From assembly GCA_019096155.1 (NCBI GenBank), contig JAHCVI010000001.1:13851243-13915242 (forward strand): 64,000 nt of DNA, read 5' to 3'. How positions within the stretch are numbered: the stretch's first letter is position 1; every line of letters starts with the position of its first letter. Both the position numbers and the translations under genes were made by a program. The stretch comes from Staphylotrichum longicolle. Its lineage: Eukaryota > Ascomycota > Sordariomycetes > Sordariales > Chaetomiaceae. Below the pieces are notes generated by a model. That model worked only from the letters and a program-made list of their open reading frames with translations, searched no databases and was not told the origin of the DNA. This document shows, piece after piece, positions 35,250 to 46,974 of this stretch.

Positions 35250-36398
35250 ATGCTGTCATCGCGGGTTTTGAGAACGCCCCTGAGAAGAACAACCCGAGCC
35301 GCTATCGCCAACATGGCCCGCCCCAAAATTACGCTCTATGTCGACACGGTCAGCCCGTTTGCCTATGAGGCGTACTACATTCTGAGGGTGAGTTTGAGAG
35401 TCTGGTCTGATGTGGACTGCTGAGCTGACAAGAGATGCAGCATGATGAGGTGTTCAAGGGATGCGACATCACCTACGTGCCCATCTTCCTCGGCGGGCTG
35501 ATGCACAAGGTGAGTTTCTGGATAAAACCTTGGGGATGGGCATGGGTTGACGGAGAGTGTTTTGGCAGTGTGGAAACACGGCGCCGATCAAGATCAAGAG
35601 TACGTCCAAAGCCCCGTCCACCCCCCTTCTCAACCACCACCCTCTCTCTCCCGCCTCACCAGTTCCAGACTGACCCCCCCCTCCCACCCGCAGACAAAGA
35701 CGCCTGGATCAACCGCGAACGCCTCCGCTGGGCGCGCCACTTCTCGATCCCCATCACCGTCCCGCTGCCGCCCGACTTCCCGGCGCCGTCGCTCCCCATC
35801 ATGCGCGCCCTCTGCGCCATCGAGTCGGAGGACGGCAACGGCAGCGGCCAGCCGCGCCTGACCAAGGCGCTCGACACGCTCTTCTCGCAGCACTGGGGCA
35901 ACGCGGTGGCGACGCACAAGCCCGAGGTGCTCAAGGAGACGCTGGCGGGGCTGTTTGGCGCGGACGAGGCCGAGAAGAGTGAGTACACACTACCTACTAC
36001 GTACCCAACAGCACACATATGTCCGTTAGGCTTTTGTTGCATTCGCAGCTGCATTGCATCAAAGAGCCCACCTTGCCTTGCACTGCATACCCCTCTCCCT
36101 CCCCCATTCTCACATAGCAAAGAGCAACAAAACTAACACAATCCACCCTGTGCCCCCAAAAACAACAGTCCTCACCGCGTCCACCACAACCGGCAAAGCC
36201 GCGCTCATCAAAAACACCGACGCCGCCTTCGACAGCGGCGCCTTCGGCCTGCCCTGGATGGTGTGCACCAACGCCGAGGGCCAGACCGAGGGGTTCTTTG
36301 GCGTCGACCACCTGGGCCAGGTCGCACAGTTCCTCGGGCTCGGCGGGCGGGGCGGCGCGCAGGGGGAGAAGAACGCTGGGTGGCGGGCTCTGCTTTGA
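35250..36398 (+). CDS. Kappa-class glutathione S-transferase / DsbA-like thioredoxin-fold protein
   Basis: Five exons: 35250-35387, 35441-35509, 35569-35599, 35694-35978 and 36169-36398, giving 250 residues. The fold signature ITLYVDTVSPFAYEAYY carries the Ser that binds glutathione in the kappa class (SPF/SPY motif). FLGGLMHK, CGNTAPIKIKNKDAW and the late cis-Pro region GAFGLPWMV follow in family order. Kappa GSTs are related to bacterial 2-hydroxychromene-2-carboxylate isomerase and act in mitochondria and peroxisomes. The first 21 residues (MLSSRVLRTPLRRTTRAAIA) are Arg-rich with no acids, like a mitochondrial presequence. A second in-frame ATG at 35313 has the better context (AACATGG) and would give a 229-residue form without it. 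Substrate unknown. Confidence 0.88.
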
Positions 36399-36973
36399 TT
36401 CACCACTCTCGATCTGCATAGGGAAATCTACATTGTGTGCCGGCTGTTGGGTTGGGCTTGGGATGTGGGGATTTATCTATGGAGGTAGACAGACAGCAAA
36501 GGCAGGCAGTAGGTTCATCGAGTCGTGATACATGGCAGAGAGACTTGCTGTATCAAAATCAAGAGAGCGGAACATGTTGTGTTGTGACATGGGTGTTGAA
36601 CGGGGCAGGGGGGTCGCGTCACGGCTCCACCACCACGAGGGTCAGCGGGGGCTTCGCGATGTGGAATGTTATGATACCGCGCCAGGCGCGTCGCGTCGGG
36701 CGAGACGGGCAGCTGGTGAGATGGAAAAGCAGGGCACATGGTCACCAGTCACCAGAGGCACAGACAAAGACATCGTGATCATAAAATCAGCGTCGATATT
36801 AGCAGCATGCATCCCTTGCCGCCATGTAAGTGTACAGCCCCGAGCGAAAACCCATCGCAATCAAAAACGCCGGTATCCCTTTGTGCCGTGAATTGCCCTT
36901 CATCCAGAGCGTCCCAAATGAGAAAGTCATGACCACCCAAACCCCAAGCTAGCAAAGACCGAAAAGACCATGC
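36399..36973. other. Convergent 3' intergenic, GST kappa / histone H3
   Basis: Both neighbours end into this 575-bp stretch. No gene was recognised. Confidence 0.5.
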
Positions 36974-37545
36974 TTAGTTGCGCTCACCACGGAGGCGACG
37001 AGCGAGCTGGATATCCTTCTGCAGAGGCTGTTAGCAGGCTGTTCCCGTGGCGTTGTGACTCGGAGAGATGTGTGCGTGGCAAACTTACCGACTGGATAGT
37101 GACACGCTTGGCGTGGATGGCGCAGAGGTTGGTGTCCTCGAAGAGGGAGACGAGGTAAGACTCGACCGACTCCTGGAGAGCGCCGATGGCAGAGCTCTGG
37201 AAGCGGAGGTCGGACTTGAAGTCCTGGGCGATTTCACGGACCTGTTTGCGAGGCGCGTTAGTGTGGCTGTCAGAGGAAGCGGGCGACCGCCGGTCGCGTC
37301 GCTGCGACCGACGCGTAGAGTCAAAAACGTACCAGGCGCTGGAAGGGGAGCTTGCGGATGAGCAGCTCAGTCGACTTCTGGTAGCGACGAATCTCACGGA
37401 GAGCGACGGTACCGGGCTTGTAGCGGTGGGGCTTCTTGACACCGCCGGTGGAGGGAGCCGACTTGCGAGCGGCCTTGGAGGCGAGCTGCTTGCGGGGGGC
37501 CTTGCCACCGGTGGACTTGCGAGCGGTCTGCTTAGTGCGGGCCAT
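36974..37545 (-). CDS. hH3: Histone H3
   Basis: Three exons on the minus strand: 37333-37545, 37089-37241 and 36974-37018, giving 136 residues from MARTKQTARKSTGGKAPRK to LARRLRGERN. The introns are 91 nt (GTACGT donor) and 70 nt (GTAAGT donor). The modifiable lysines K4, K9, K14, K27 and K36 and the core fold (REIRRYQKSTELLIRKLPF) are present, so this is a canonical core histone that pairs with H4 in the nucleosome tetramer. Residues FKSDLRF and ESYLVSLFED have the Ser variants typical of filamentous ascomycetes rather than animal H3. The divergent H4 gene lies 1.7 kb away. Confidence 0.98.
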
Positions 37546-37676
37546 TGTATCTGATGATGTGGGATTGATGGGTAATGGATTTGTTGATGGGAAGTCGAAA
37601 AACCGCGATGGGGTTGATGATTGATGTGGAGTGGTGTGTGAGTTGAAAGGGGAAAGAAAGTAGTGGGGGGTGCGAG

Positions 37677-37686
37677 GTTTAAGTAG
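37677..37686 (-). promoter_or_regulatory. TATA-like element of H3
   Basis: TACTTAAACC on the minus strand lies about 135 bp upstream of the H3 ATG, matched by a similar TTTAAA at about 140 bp upstream of H4. The core TTAA occupies 37679-37682. Confidence 0.5.
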
Positions 37687-37774
37687 GCAGGCGGGGGCGG
37701 TCACGCTGCCGGCTGATTAAAGTGGGCGGCCTTTTTTGCTTTGGTTGATTGAGCCTGCCGTTTTTTGTTGATGC

Positions 37775-37867
37775 GCGCAGCCAAAAACCGGGGTCTGTTG
37801 CAAGGGAAAATGGGTCAGCTTTCCAAGCGCGTTTTCGCTTGGTTTTTGGGCGGGAATTTGGCTGCGC
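37775..37867. promoter_or_regulatory. Nested inverted repeats in the H3-H4 promoter
   Basis: An inner perfect palindrome, CCAAGCG/CGCTTGG (37823-37829 and 37836-37842, 6-nt loop), is flanked by an imperfect outer pair. The outer left arm is GCGCAGCCAAAAACC at 37775. Its right arm starts GGTTTTTGG at 37841 and resumes TTGGCTGCGC, ending at 37867, after an insertion. The insertion contains GGCGGGAA (37849-37856), an E2F/MBF-like core. A plausible cell-cycle control region for the histone pair. Confidence 0.55.
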
Positions 37868-39132
37868 AATGATGGCTGTCAGCTGCGCCGAATTTCTATT
37901 GGCCCAAAAACCTGATGCACCTGACGCAAGGGCCAGCTCCGGAATTGTGGGGTCAAATCCGCTTCATTGCCGCAACCCATCAGCAGCCAACCACAGCCGG
38001 GGTACGTACCTCCAGTTTCGAGATCTCTCACACGGGACTTGGTAAGGCTGGGAAATGCGAAGGGATGCCGTGCGATATCCCAGCGGACCACGACTCGGAA
38101 TGTGATGTATTGCGTAGTTGCGGAGACAGACGGTCAGGGTTTGGCTCGTTTGGCTTGCTTGGCTGTTCAAGAGAAACGGGGACGTGAAAAGAAACCAACC
38201 AGGAACCGTCTTCTCTGTGGTCAGAGTTGCGGTTTCATGTGCCCGAGTCACTTGGGTTACGCGATTTCAACTTTACGCACAGAGACTTCAGTCCGCTGCT
38301 CTGCATCCAATACAACGGATACTCTTCAGTAGCAAAATGGCAGCAAACTCCGATTTCAGATGGTATGGGTACGGAGGTATGCAGGGAAGGAACTCATGTC
38401 AGAGGCTTTGGTGTGTGCATATCCATCTTGTGACACTGCAGAGGCACGTGCATACCAACGTTGGGACTCGAGACACGACGATATCAACAGGCTCCGGTAC
38501 GTCCATTACCCTCCGGGGACCCAGGTGAGGCGAGGGAGAGCAGCGGCATGGGTAACTGGCATCGAGATCTGTCATCCCCGCATCGCCCGGTAGGGCAGAG
38601 CGGAGGACGAGTCTCCTGGGGGAGGAAGCTTATCCACATGTGATGTACGTACTCCGATGCCCAGCGAATCCGGGACCCGGAATGCGACTGCACCCGCTCG
38701 GGGTGTCATGGGAAGAGAAGGCTCTGGCTGGCATCAGAATGCCAGATGCGAGTTACGGGAAGGGAGTGGCGGGTGCTGGGAGAAGGCCCGCAATGATCGG
38801 GCCGTACTGCGTGGGCGGGAGCCACATATCACAGTCTCCCTGTCGCAGAGTAAATCGAAACAGTTCTAGCGGCAAACTCGCCCTTCCAGAGAACTGCGTA
38901 TTTTTGGTTTTGAGCCAGTCAAAAATCAGGGCGTGTTGGAAAATGGCACATGTTGTTCGAGGTGGGGCATGCTGCCGAGCAAAGGCGTGTTCCACCAGAC
39001 CCCTGCGCTCCTGGGAACGCGTTCCCAAAATCAGCTGCAGGGGTTGGAAAAAACAGCGCCAAGCAAAAATCAGTCTGATCTGGGCTCTGATTGCATTTGC
39101 AGCCGCGTTGATGCCGCATCGGCATTGCCACA

Positions 39133-39138
39133 TTTAAA
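39133..39138 (+). promoter_or_regulatory. TATA-like element of H4
   Basis: TTTAAA in the context CACATTTAAAGCC lies about 140 bp upstream of the H4 ATG and is followed by a CT/CA-rich leader. Confidence 0.5.
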
Positions 39139-39275
39139 GCCAGCTTCTTCCCCACGTTTCCTTCCAACCTTCCCCCATCCCTCGTACACACATCCCACAA
39201 CCACACAGCTGTCGCACATCGTCAGCCTCACTTCACACACCCACACTTCTTCCATCCACTTTTACATCCATCAAC

Positions 39276-39731
<456 letters not shown>

Positions 39732-42700
39732 ATGCTGCCGTCGCCACGACCTTGATGAATCTTTCGGCGCGCTTTCTCTCTCACACTCTCACACAACAAC
39801 AACTTTTTACACCATCGGATTATGGCTGGTCTGCGATGAGTTTCATGGGCAAATGGGTTTTTTTATTACTTTAGTGCTTTCGGTCTGTCTGGGGTTCAGT
39901 GTACCATAGGGGCGGTCAACAACAATGGGTGTTTAACATGGGGTGGACATACCAAAGCATAATTGATGCGGCCCTCTGCTTGCTGCAGAACGGGTTATTG
40001 ATCAAAATCTTCTCTGTGTGCCTCGCATTTGGTGACCTGTGGCGTGACGCGTCGGGTGTGTTGTTTGCGGGGCCGCCGTGACGCGCTCGTGGTCAAGGCT
40101 CTCTCGGGTGGAGCAGACCGCCGGTCTGACAGCCGTGTGCCCGAGTTGTGGTTTCAAAGGAGTCGTCGAGTCTTTTTCCGCCTGACTCGGCTGGTCCGCT
40201 CCTCCGAAACCTGACTCATGGTTCTTGTGTTCTGCTTCGGCGGCTGCTGCCTGGCGTGTCTCTTCTCAGCGAGGGTTGGAGGCCTGTCGTGATGACGCTT
40301 TACGTGAAGTTTTGCCTCGATCCCTTTCTTTTGTACAAGTCTGGGCGGGTCACTGTCCTCTTCGTAGTTATGACCGCGCATTTGTAGGGTTCTTTGCCAA
40401 TTGATTCTTTTGCAAAGCGTCTGAGTTGTGGTGGGGTGGGATGTTCATGTCACCGGGCTTGGCTTCAGAGGTGTCATATCGGACAATGGAATGAACAAGG
40501 GGAACTAAATCAACGAGTGAGCTTCCGTGGTTTCTGTGTTGGGTAGTTATTCCAGTGGATGTGCTGCCTTTGCATGATCGAGGCTCGGTGTATCATGTGT
40601 GGTTTCCTTGGAGACATCGGTTGGGTGTTAAAGTTACCTTATCTGACGTTGAGCAGCAATATCGTGATCCGATTCTAGACACTTCGGCAATGTCCCTGAA
40701 TTTATGTCGCGTAAAGCCTGCCTGCACGACAAGATCTGAGTTTGTTGTCCTATTCTTCCAGCTATTTCTGACTGCAGCAGTTCTCTTGTGGGTGTTGGCT
40801 CTGTTCGCATGTTACTTGATGTTGTTAAGAATTGTAAGTGGAATCCAGTCCACCAAGCGTGACAGTTTCCCGTTTTGGTGTCGTAGCTTGATATCTTAGA
40901 ACCTATTCATGGAGAAAAAAACAAGCAAGTCTTAATTTACCCGGGTTTCAGGCAACTGCTTTGGTTGCACCGCCCAAATTGGTGGATGTCATAAGTTGAA
41001 AGTCATTGAAATGAGAGAAGGCGTGCTGGTGTGTTGGTGCGTTGATCTGGATTTCCACTCAACTTACCGAGTAGTAAATCATCAAGTGATGCTGGCAGTT
41101 AGGATATCATTGCCTCGGTAGGTCGTGACGGCATAAATAGGAATCTATCTACCGCTTTCTGATTTGTGAGGTCGGAGATTTGCGAATCGATGGGCTTCGT
41201 CAACATCCTAACGCATTTACCATTGTAGCTAAATTTCATACATGGTGAAAAGAAAAAAAAAGGAGAAGAAAGGTGACAATATCAATATCACCCAAAATGT
41301 ATGCTAAAGAGAGAACCATGCAACGCAAGTCTGCTTTTTCCAAACTTAATGAAGGTATGGCGGTTGTAGAGTATATGGCGGAGTGGTGTCTAAAGATGCG
41401 CGGTATTCTGATGTCCAAGTTTCACCCTCATTGCAACATTCATTATGACTTTGACTGTCCCAACCTCACCACTTAGACTAAAACCCGGTTTGACGGGTGC
41501 AGTGGTCGCCGAGCGCATACTTGGATTCATGATATTGATTTCCACGCACCTTCACTGGCGCACAGATTAGATGCTCGCCAGTGCAACATTTCCCTGTGCC
41601 AGTTTATCAACATGCCTGAACTCCGCTTGCCTTCTCACATCAACCATGTTCACTTGACCCAGGATTGCCCAAACCTTGCGATCCCAGTTAATACTTTTCA
41701 GACCTCACGCCGCGCGGCATGGCCGGCACTATCAACAGAGCAAACGGACAAACCCGATGGCTGACGTAGAGGCACGTGGCGGAGGGGCTTAGGTCTCTTT
41801 TGGTCGCGCAGCTATATTCTGCTAGAATCTTCACCAACCACCCACCTCGCACGACACCTCAGCGCCACAATCACCCAAACACCCCTATTGCCAGGCGGGA
41901 GAAGTCGGGGAGGTTCGACTTGAAGCCGGACGGGCCTAAGTTGCCCGGTAGTCCCAATCCTAACCGGAAGTGGTAACTCCGACTCAAACTAGGGGGTTCT
42001 AACAAGGAAGACTCCCGAATCAACTCCGACTCAAACTAGGGGGTTCTAACCAAGAAGACTGCCGAATCAACTCCGACCATTTCTTGCCACAGTAAACGTC
42101 TACCCAACGCTAAGGTCAACTTCACGCTACCGCTCTATCGGTCGCAACGTGGCGTCATACCGACACTAGGGGCGAGAATTTCGGGTAGAAACCGCCACTC
42201 CGTAGCCCCCTGTGTTTAATGACGCCTGCCTACCTAACCCGAACCCAAAGAGAAACCAATAGAAACAACAACTACTAGACAGCCATGACTGCGTAGCACC
42301 CTCGACGACGCCACCCCATCTACACCATATTCACAGCGGTGCCCCACACAGTAAATGATCAAGGCAGCTCGGACAGGTACCGTTATCTCCGTCTGACCTC
42401 GAAGCAAGTAGAGACCTCTACCTTGGAAGCATTCAAGCACAATTCTTAGTGTCACATGCCAGGTGCCAAGGAGAGCGACGAATCAGCGTTGCTTGGACCA
42501 GTCAACGTTGAGTCTGATGGAGTGTTGTTTCGCCAACGCGAAACCTCTAGCAAATTCCCAGGCGAAGTCCTTGAATCATAGATACCTGTGCTAGGTAGCC
42601 ATGTAACCTTGTGCAACACCGCTGCAGTCAACTTTCACGTCTCCGAACAAGCCTTCTCCAAACTCGGCTAAGCAAGTGGTGGCATGTGGAGGGGCTTTTC

Positions 42701-43284
42701 GCTGCATGTAGTTACCTCCCTCCAACTTGTCGTTGACTCAAAACTAAATTTAGCACACCCCTGCAGGGAATCTTCAACCCCTTGAACCGCGACCCAGCAG
42801 CCACAGGATCATATGCGTGCGATGCCAGCGCACCTCACAAGGGTTGCGATTCTCTCTCAACACTACTGGCTCTCTCTGAGAACAAAGACAAGTTGACTTC
42901 GTGTCGTCCCGACGCATGACTTCCAAGACTCAAGCCACCGTCTGAATACGAGATGCAAAGGCCTGCGGCTGCAGCTCTTGGCTTCTTCTTTCCGCTTAGG
43001 CGAAGCGGAAGTTGGGGTTCCAGGGTAGCATGATTGGGGACCAAGCAACCACCAAGCCGCCCCCGGAATGTTACTTCGCTTCAACTGGGGCTGAAAAGAT
43101 CCTGACTTTCCCCGCAGGATTCTCGGAGCTTGGTATGAGTTTGTCGAGTGGTGTGCATGCCTACAAAATGGCCAGAGGCAGCGCCAGGGTAACGGTCGAT
43201 GGTTCCGTTCCATCTGCGCTCTCTGCACCGACACTCGTTAATTGAAGGTACTCACCGGGAAACCGTGAAACATCAACAGGCAAG
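39732..43284. other. Gene-poor, partly AT-richer interval
   Basis: About 3.5 kb without a gene I can support. From about 40.4 to 42.8 kb the sequence is visibly richer in A and T than the coding DNA, and holds a 47-bp tandem duplication. This could be an old, decayed mobile element, but no transposase, reverse transcriptase or paired terminal repeats were found. Confidence 0.45.
41977..42070. repeat. 47-bp tandem duplication
   Basis: Two adjacent copies (41977-42023 and 42024-42070), each starting CTCCGACTCAAACTAGGGGG, differ at only a few positions. The first 7 bases of a third copy follow at 42071. The repeat is non-coding and lies in the AT-richer interval. Confidence 0.85.
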
Positions 43285-43870
43285 ATGATGTACTCGTCGC
43301 TCGTTCTGGCAGGAATTGCCGCCCTCATGTAAGTGCACATCACACCTGTATTATTCCTGCGGACCCAGCAGCAGCAACTGACCACCACAACCCTGCCAAC
43401 AGCCACCCGGCGATGGGCTCACCTGCCTGCCCTGCACCATCAAGCAAGACAACTCAGACGTCCACCACAACATCATCGTCGACCTCGACCGGCCTGCCGG
43501 CCTCCTGCACCTACCGGCCCACGGCCACATGGTACGCCACCACCGGGTGCGCCATCGCTTGCCCGACCCAGCCGCTGTGTATCGCAGACGGTGAGTGATA
43601 ACCGCCTCTCCCACCCTTCACTTCACTCCCCGTTCCGGGAGAGAAGAGAAAGATAGAGTGAAAAGACGTTGGAGAACTGATTCCTCAACCCAAGCCTTTG
43701 TCGTGCTGCCCTGCGGATGCTCCCGGGCCGCCGTCAGCCCGACCACCGTCACCATCTGCCCCACCAGGTCGCCGTGCTACCAGTGCAGCACCGGCTACGG
43801 CATCGCGACCATCACCGACTCCAAGTGCCCGCCGAGCTCGACCCCGACCGCGCAGACCACGGTGGTCTAG
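43285..43870 (+). CDS. Small cysteine-rich secreted protein
   Basis: Exons 43285-43328, 43403-43590 and 43695-43870 give 135 residues. The N-terminus MMYSSLVLAGIAALIHPAMG is a plausible signal peptide. A Thr/Ser-rich linker follows, then a core with 11 cysteines, in order around SPAC, ASC, TGCAIAC, PLC, PCGC, TIC, SPCYQC and SKC. The last intron's acceptor is CAAG, read as giving Ala-Phe-Val. No known domain was recognised. Size, signal peptide and even cysteine spacing suit an extracellular, disulfide-stabilised protein (wall protein or effector-like). It stands alone in a sparse region. The start could also be the adjacent second Met. Confidence 0.75.
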
Positions 43871-44702
43871 GAATCGGCTGGAGGTTCTTGTTCAGGGAGA
43901 TGGTAGGCAACGTTGGGCCGTGGGATCGTTGATGGTTGCGGGAACGGGGCAAACAGCTGGCTGGCGGATAGCAATGGGCGAAGTGATGTGCTGCTGCTTC
44001 GAAGTCAGGGGTGAAGTGGTGGAATCGGAGGAAATGCGATAGGTTGTTGCTTTCCCGACCCAAAGAGGATACCCTAATGTCAGTTGGCTTTCCACAGCAA
44101 ATGGTCCTGCCCAGTCACCTGGAATGTCCAGAGAGAAGGCATCGCGCGCTGGTGTCCTTCCTTTCTCTGCCTGCATTGACTCGGCCTGTGACAGTCCCAA
44201 GCATGCGAGAGCTACGACCCAACTTCCAGATGCAGAATCTGACAACCACGCACGATACCGGACTCGGAGCAACGCTGATGCCCCACAGAAGTGCCTGGGA
44301 ATTTTTCCACCCCGGATTCGTAATGACGTGCTGTCGACGGTCCTCCATAAACTCGCCACGGCCTGATCTTGGCCGCACCTCAAACTGCTCCGAGATGACC
44401 ACTGGCCATTCATGAGCTCATGGATCGGAGCCATGGAGCCGCTGAGTTGCATTACGTTTCAGATGTCGCACCAGATCTCGAAGCCAGATCTGATCATATC
44501 ACGACGAGGAGCGGTGCACAAGGTCCGGCGGCCATCGGGAACTCGGGGAAAGCAACGAGAGAACAGACGGGGAAGAAGGCAAGGCGGGGAGATCACGAAC
44601 TATCGCTGCCCCATCCCTGCCACTGGGCTGGATGTTGTCGACCTGAAGGGAGCCCCGGAGGGTTCAGGGCGGGGAAGGAGTCGTTTACACACGGCAGGCA
44701 TG

Positions 44703-44810
44703 GGGAAAGAAAGAAAGAAAGAGAAAGGAGAATAAAAAACATAAGAGAAAAGTGGGGAAAAAGAGAATCAAAAACAAGAGCAAAGAGAAAGAAAGAAAGA
44801 AAGAAAGAGC
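44703..44810 (+). repeat. Purine-rich GAAA-type low-complexity tract
   Basis: About 108 bases are almost all A and G on the plus strand, with GAAA microsatellite runs at both ends. Confidence 0.8.
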
Positions 44811-46820
44811 CTGGGGTTCCGGCAGCGTCCTAAATAGCTGCGAAACCTGCTGGCTGATTTCGCTTTAATGGGAATGGAGACGCGCATGAGCGCGCGCTGG
44901 TCGCGTTGGCCAGGGGGAGATCTCGCAGCGGAGATTTTTGATTGGCTGACGACGCCGAGACTCCCAAAAAGGGCATGAGCGCCTCCAGGGGTTCTCGGTG
45001 GGGACTGCTTTGCCCTCCTGGCGACGCTCCTGCCGTTTGCAATCTGGCAAACCTCAATCGCACCGACCGAGTTTTCATTCTCCCCGAGCCCGTCTCGGAC
45101 CGAGTCGTTGTTCTCACCGCCATGAATTCCACCGGTTTGCAGCATCCTCACAACATACAATGGCTTCGTCGTGGCAAGCGCTGGCGGCCCCGGCCGGTTG
45201 TTCTCGAAGTTCTCGTATCGGCGATTCAATACGGTACCAGGTGATCGCGCCGTGTTCCGGAGGCCCTAGCGCCCAACCGCGCACGAGCGATGACCCCAAC
45301 ACGGGGGACTAGGCGCTCGATCTGGCGCGCATCGAGTGATGTTTGAAGCTCTAGTACGGATGACAGCATGTTCAGGCTGCCGGCGTCAGGACGGATGAAG
45401 GGTAATGGGGATGATGCGTGGATCTCGACCAGCAGGCGGAGATCGGCGCGGCCGCGACGCAAACCATTTCCGCCTGCTGATCGATTCCTGGCCGGTGAGA
45501 GGAAGATCGAGCAAATGTTGATTGTTCGATGGTGTGTTTCGAGTTGTTCGATTCGGGGCCTGGAAGCAAGACCGTCATCGCGTGGCAGCCACCTCGACGG
45601 GATGGGGAAGTGGCGGGTGGGATCTCCCGCTCCTGAACACCCGCAGAGGGGGACGGTCTTCTCTGGAAGCCATCCCTGACCTGGTCCGTGGATGGCAGCC
45701 TCGTTTGGAACCCTTGACATGCGGCTGCAGTAGGGCTCCAGCCCCCGATGCCCGGTCAGCGGTCGGCGGGAGAGGCGTCGCTCGCTAACGGCCGTCGCTG
45801 CAGGGTCCAGCCTTTGTGCAACGGCGATCCAGATCGGAATCAGACGAGCATGCGGATTGGGCACGCCGAGCTTATTTCCGGTTGACAGGCAGCTGCCAGT
45901 GGGGGTCGCCGAGGGCTTGACCTGACATCATCTTCGTGGGATGGGGTTGGTTTGGACGGAGAGCTCGTGTTTGCTGCAAACATGCTACTGGCCAACACCG
46001 TGTGGGATGCGTGGTCTTGGGCCGGGGCCCCGGGATACGACCAAGGCCGTTCCCCAGCATTCAAACCTGGCATCTCTGGCGTTTGGTATCGTCGGTGATA
46101 CCACGCGGGGGTTGTTTGCGCGCAATCTCGAGACATGCGCCGGCGGCGGCAGGGTTTGCTGCGTTTGAGAGCTCCGTTGTTACCCACCGCAACGGAGCCG
46201 AAAGGGGTCTCCGCCAGTTCCGATGGGAACGGGCCGAATAACGTCACTCCACCGGCCGTGGGATGGACTTGGGCATCTCGAGGGAATGACGACAGACGGT
46301 GCCCTGCAGGGCCCACGCACTACGGGCCCGTCCGGTGGCGACGAGCAACTGCCGCGATGCGCAGACTCGAGGCAGATCCAGGGTGCACACTGGTTGTGTG
46401 ATTTGTGCGATGGGTCGCCTGATACGATGGCAGTGGCCAGGGACGAGCTGCTAGCCCTGAGCTTGCGGCAGGCACGGCCACACACACGGTGCCCCGGTGG
46501 AAGGCGCCCGCTGCTGGAGGGCTCGCGGAGCATCCACTTTCGGCAGGACCGGTGATGCTGGGCGGTCTGCACCTGCACGCTTCGACTCCATGGGGACCCC
46601 TCGTCTCCTCGTCTCCCCCGACTCCCGCCCTCGTACTGCCCTCCCCCATGGCATGGAAAGGCCGCATGTCCAGCTGATCGCAGGGAATCCAGCCAGATCT
46701 ATCGTACGTGGAGTGCCCATGGGAAGCTCGTTCAGCTCGGCCTACCCGACTTTTCTCCTCTGCCGGTTTTGAATTTAACAGGACCTCGACCCCGGGCTTC
46801 ATCGCTCCTTTTTGTCTTCT

Positions 46821-46884
46821 CATCATCCAGTCTTTTGACCATCCGGTCTTTTCATCATACAGTCGCTCCATCATCCAATCTTTT
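46821..46884 (+). repeat. 16-bp minisatellite in transporter leader
   Basis: Four head-to-tail 16-bp units (46821, 46837, 46853, 46869) follow the pattern CATCATCCAGTCTTTT with a few changes each, and a weaker fifth unit follows. It lies 90-155 nt before the transporter start, probably in the promoter or 5' leader. Confidence 0.75.
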
Positions 46885-46974
46885 CTATCATCTCGTCATA
46901 GAGACAGCACAACAGTACCCTCCACACCGTGGATTACAACACTCTCTATTTTGAACTTGTTGCAAACACTCGTC

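Larger units (their letters stand above)
37546..39275. promoter_or_regulatory. Divergent histone H3-H4 intergenic region
   Basis: The 1.73 kb between the two start codons contains both histone promoters. CCAAAAACC-type and CAAAAATC blocks recur at both ends, for example near 37781, 37910, 38925 and 39062. The middle (38000-38900) shows nothing recognisable. Confidence 0.6.
43871..46974. other. Intergenic, secreted protein / hexose transporter
   Basis: No supportable gene in 3.1 kb. It contains a purine-rich tract at 44.7 kb and, at its right end, the CT-rich leader of the transporter with a 16-bp repeat. Confidence 0.5.

Noticed and set aside
45546..45554. GTTCGATTC, matching a tRNA B-box
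   Set aside because: No A-box at the right distance and no acceptor or anticodon stem can be formed around it.
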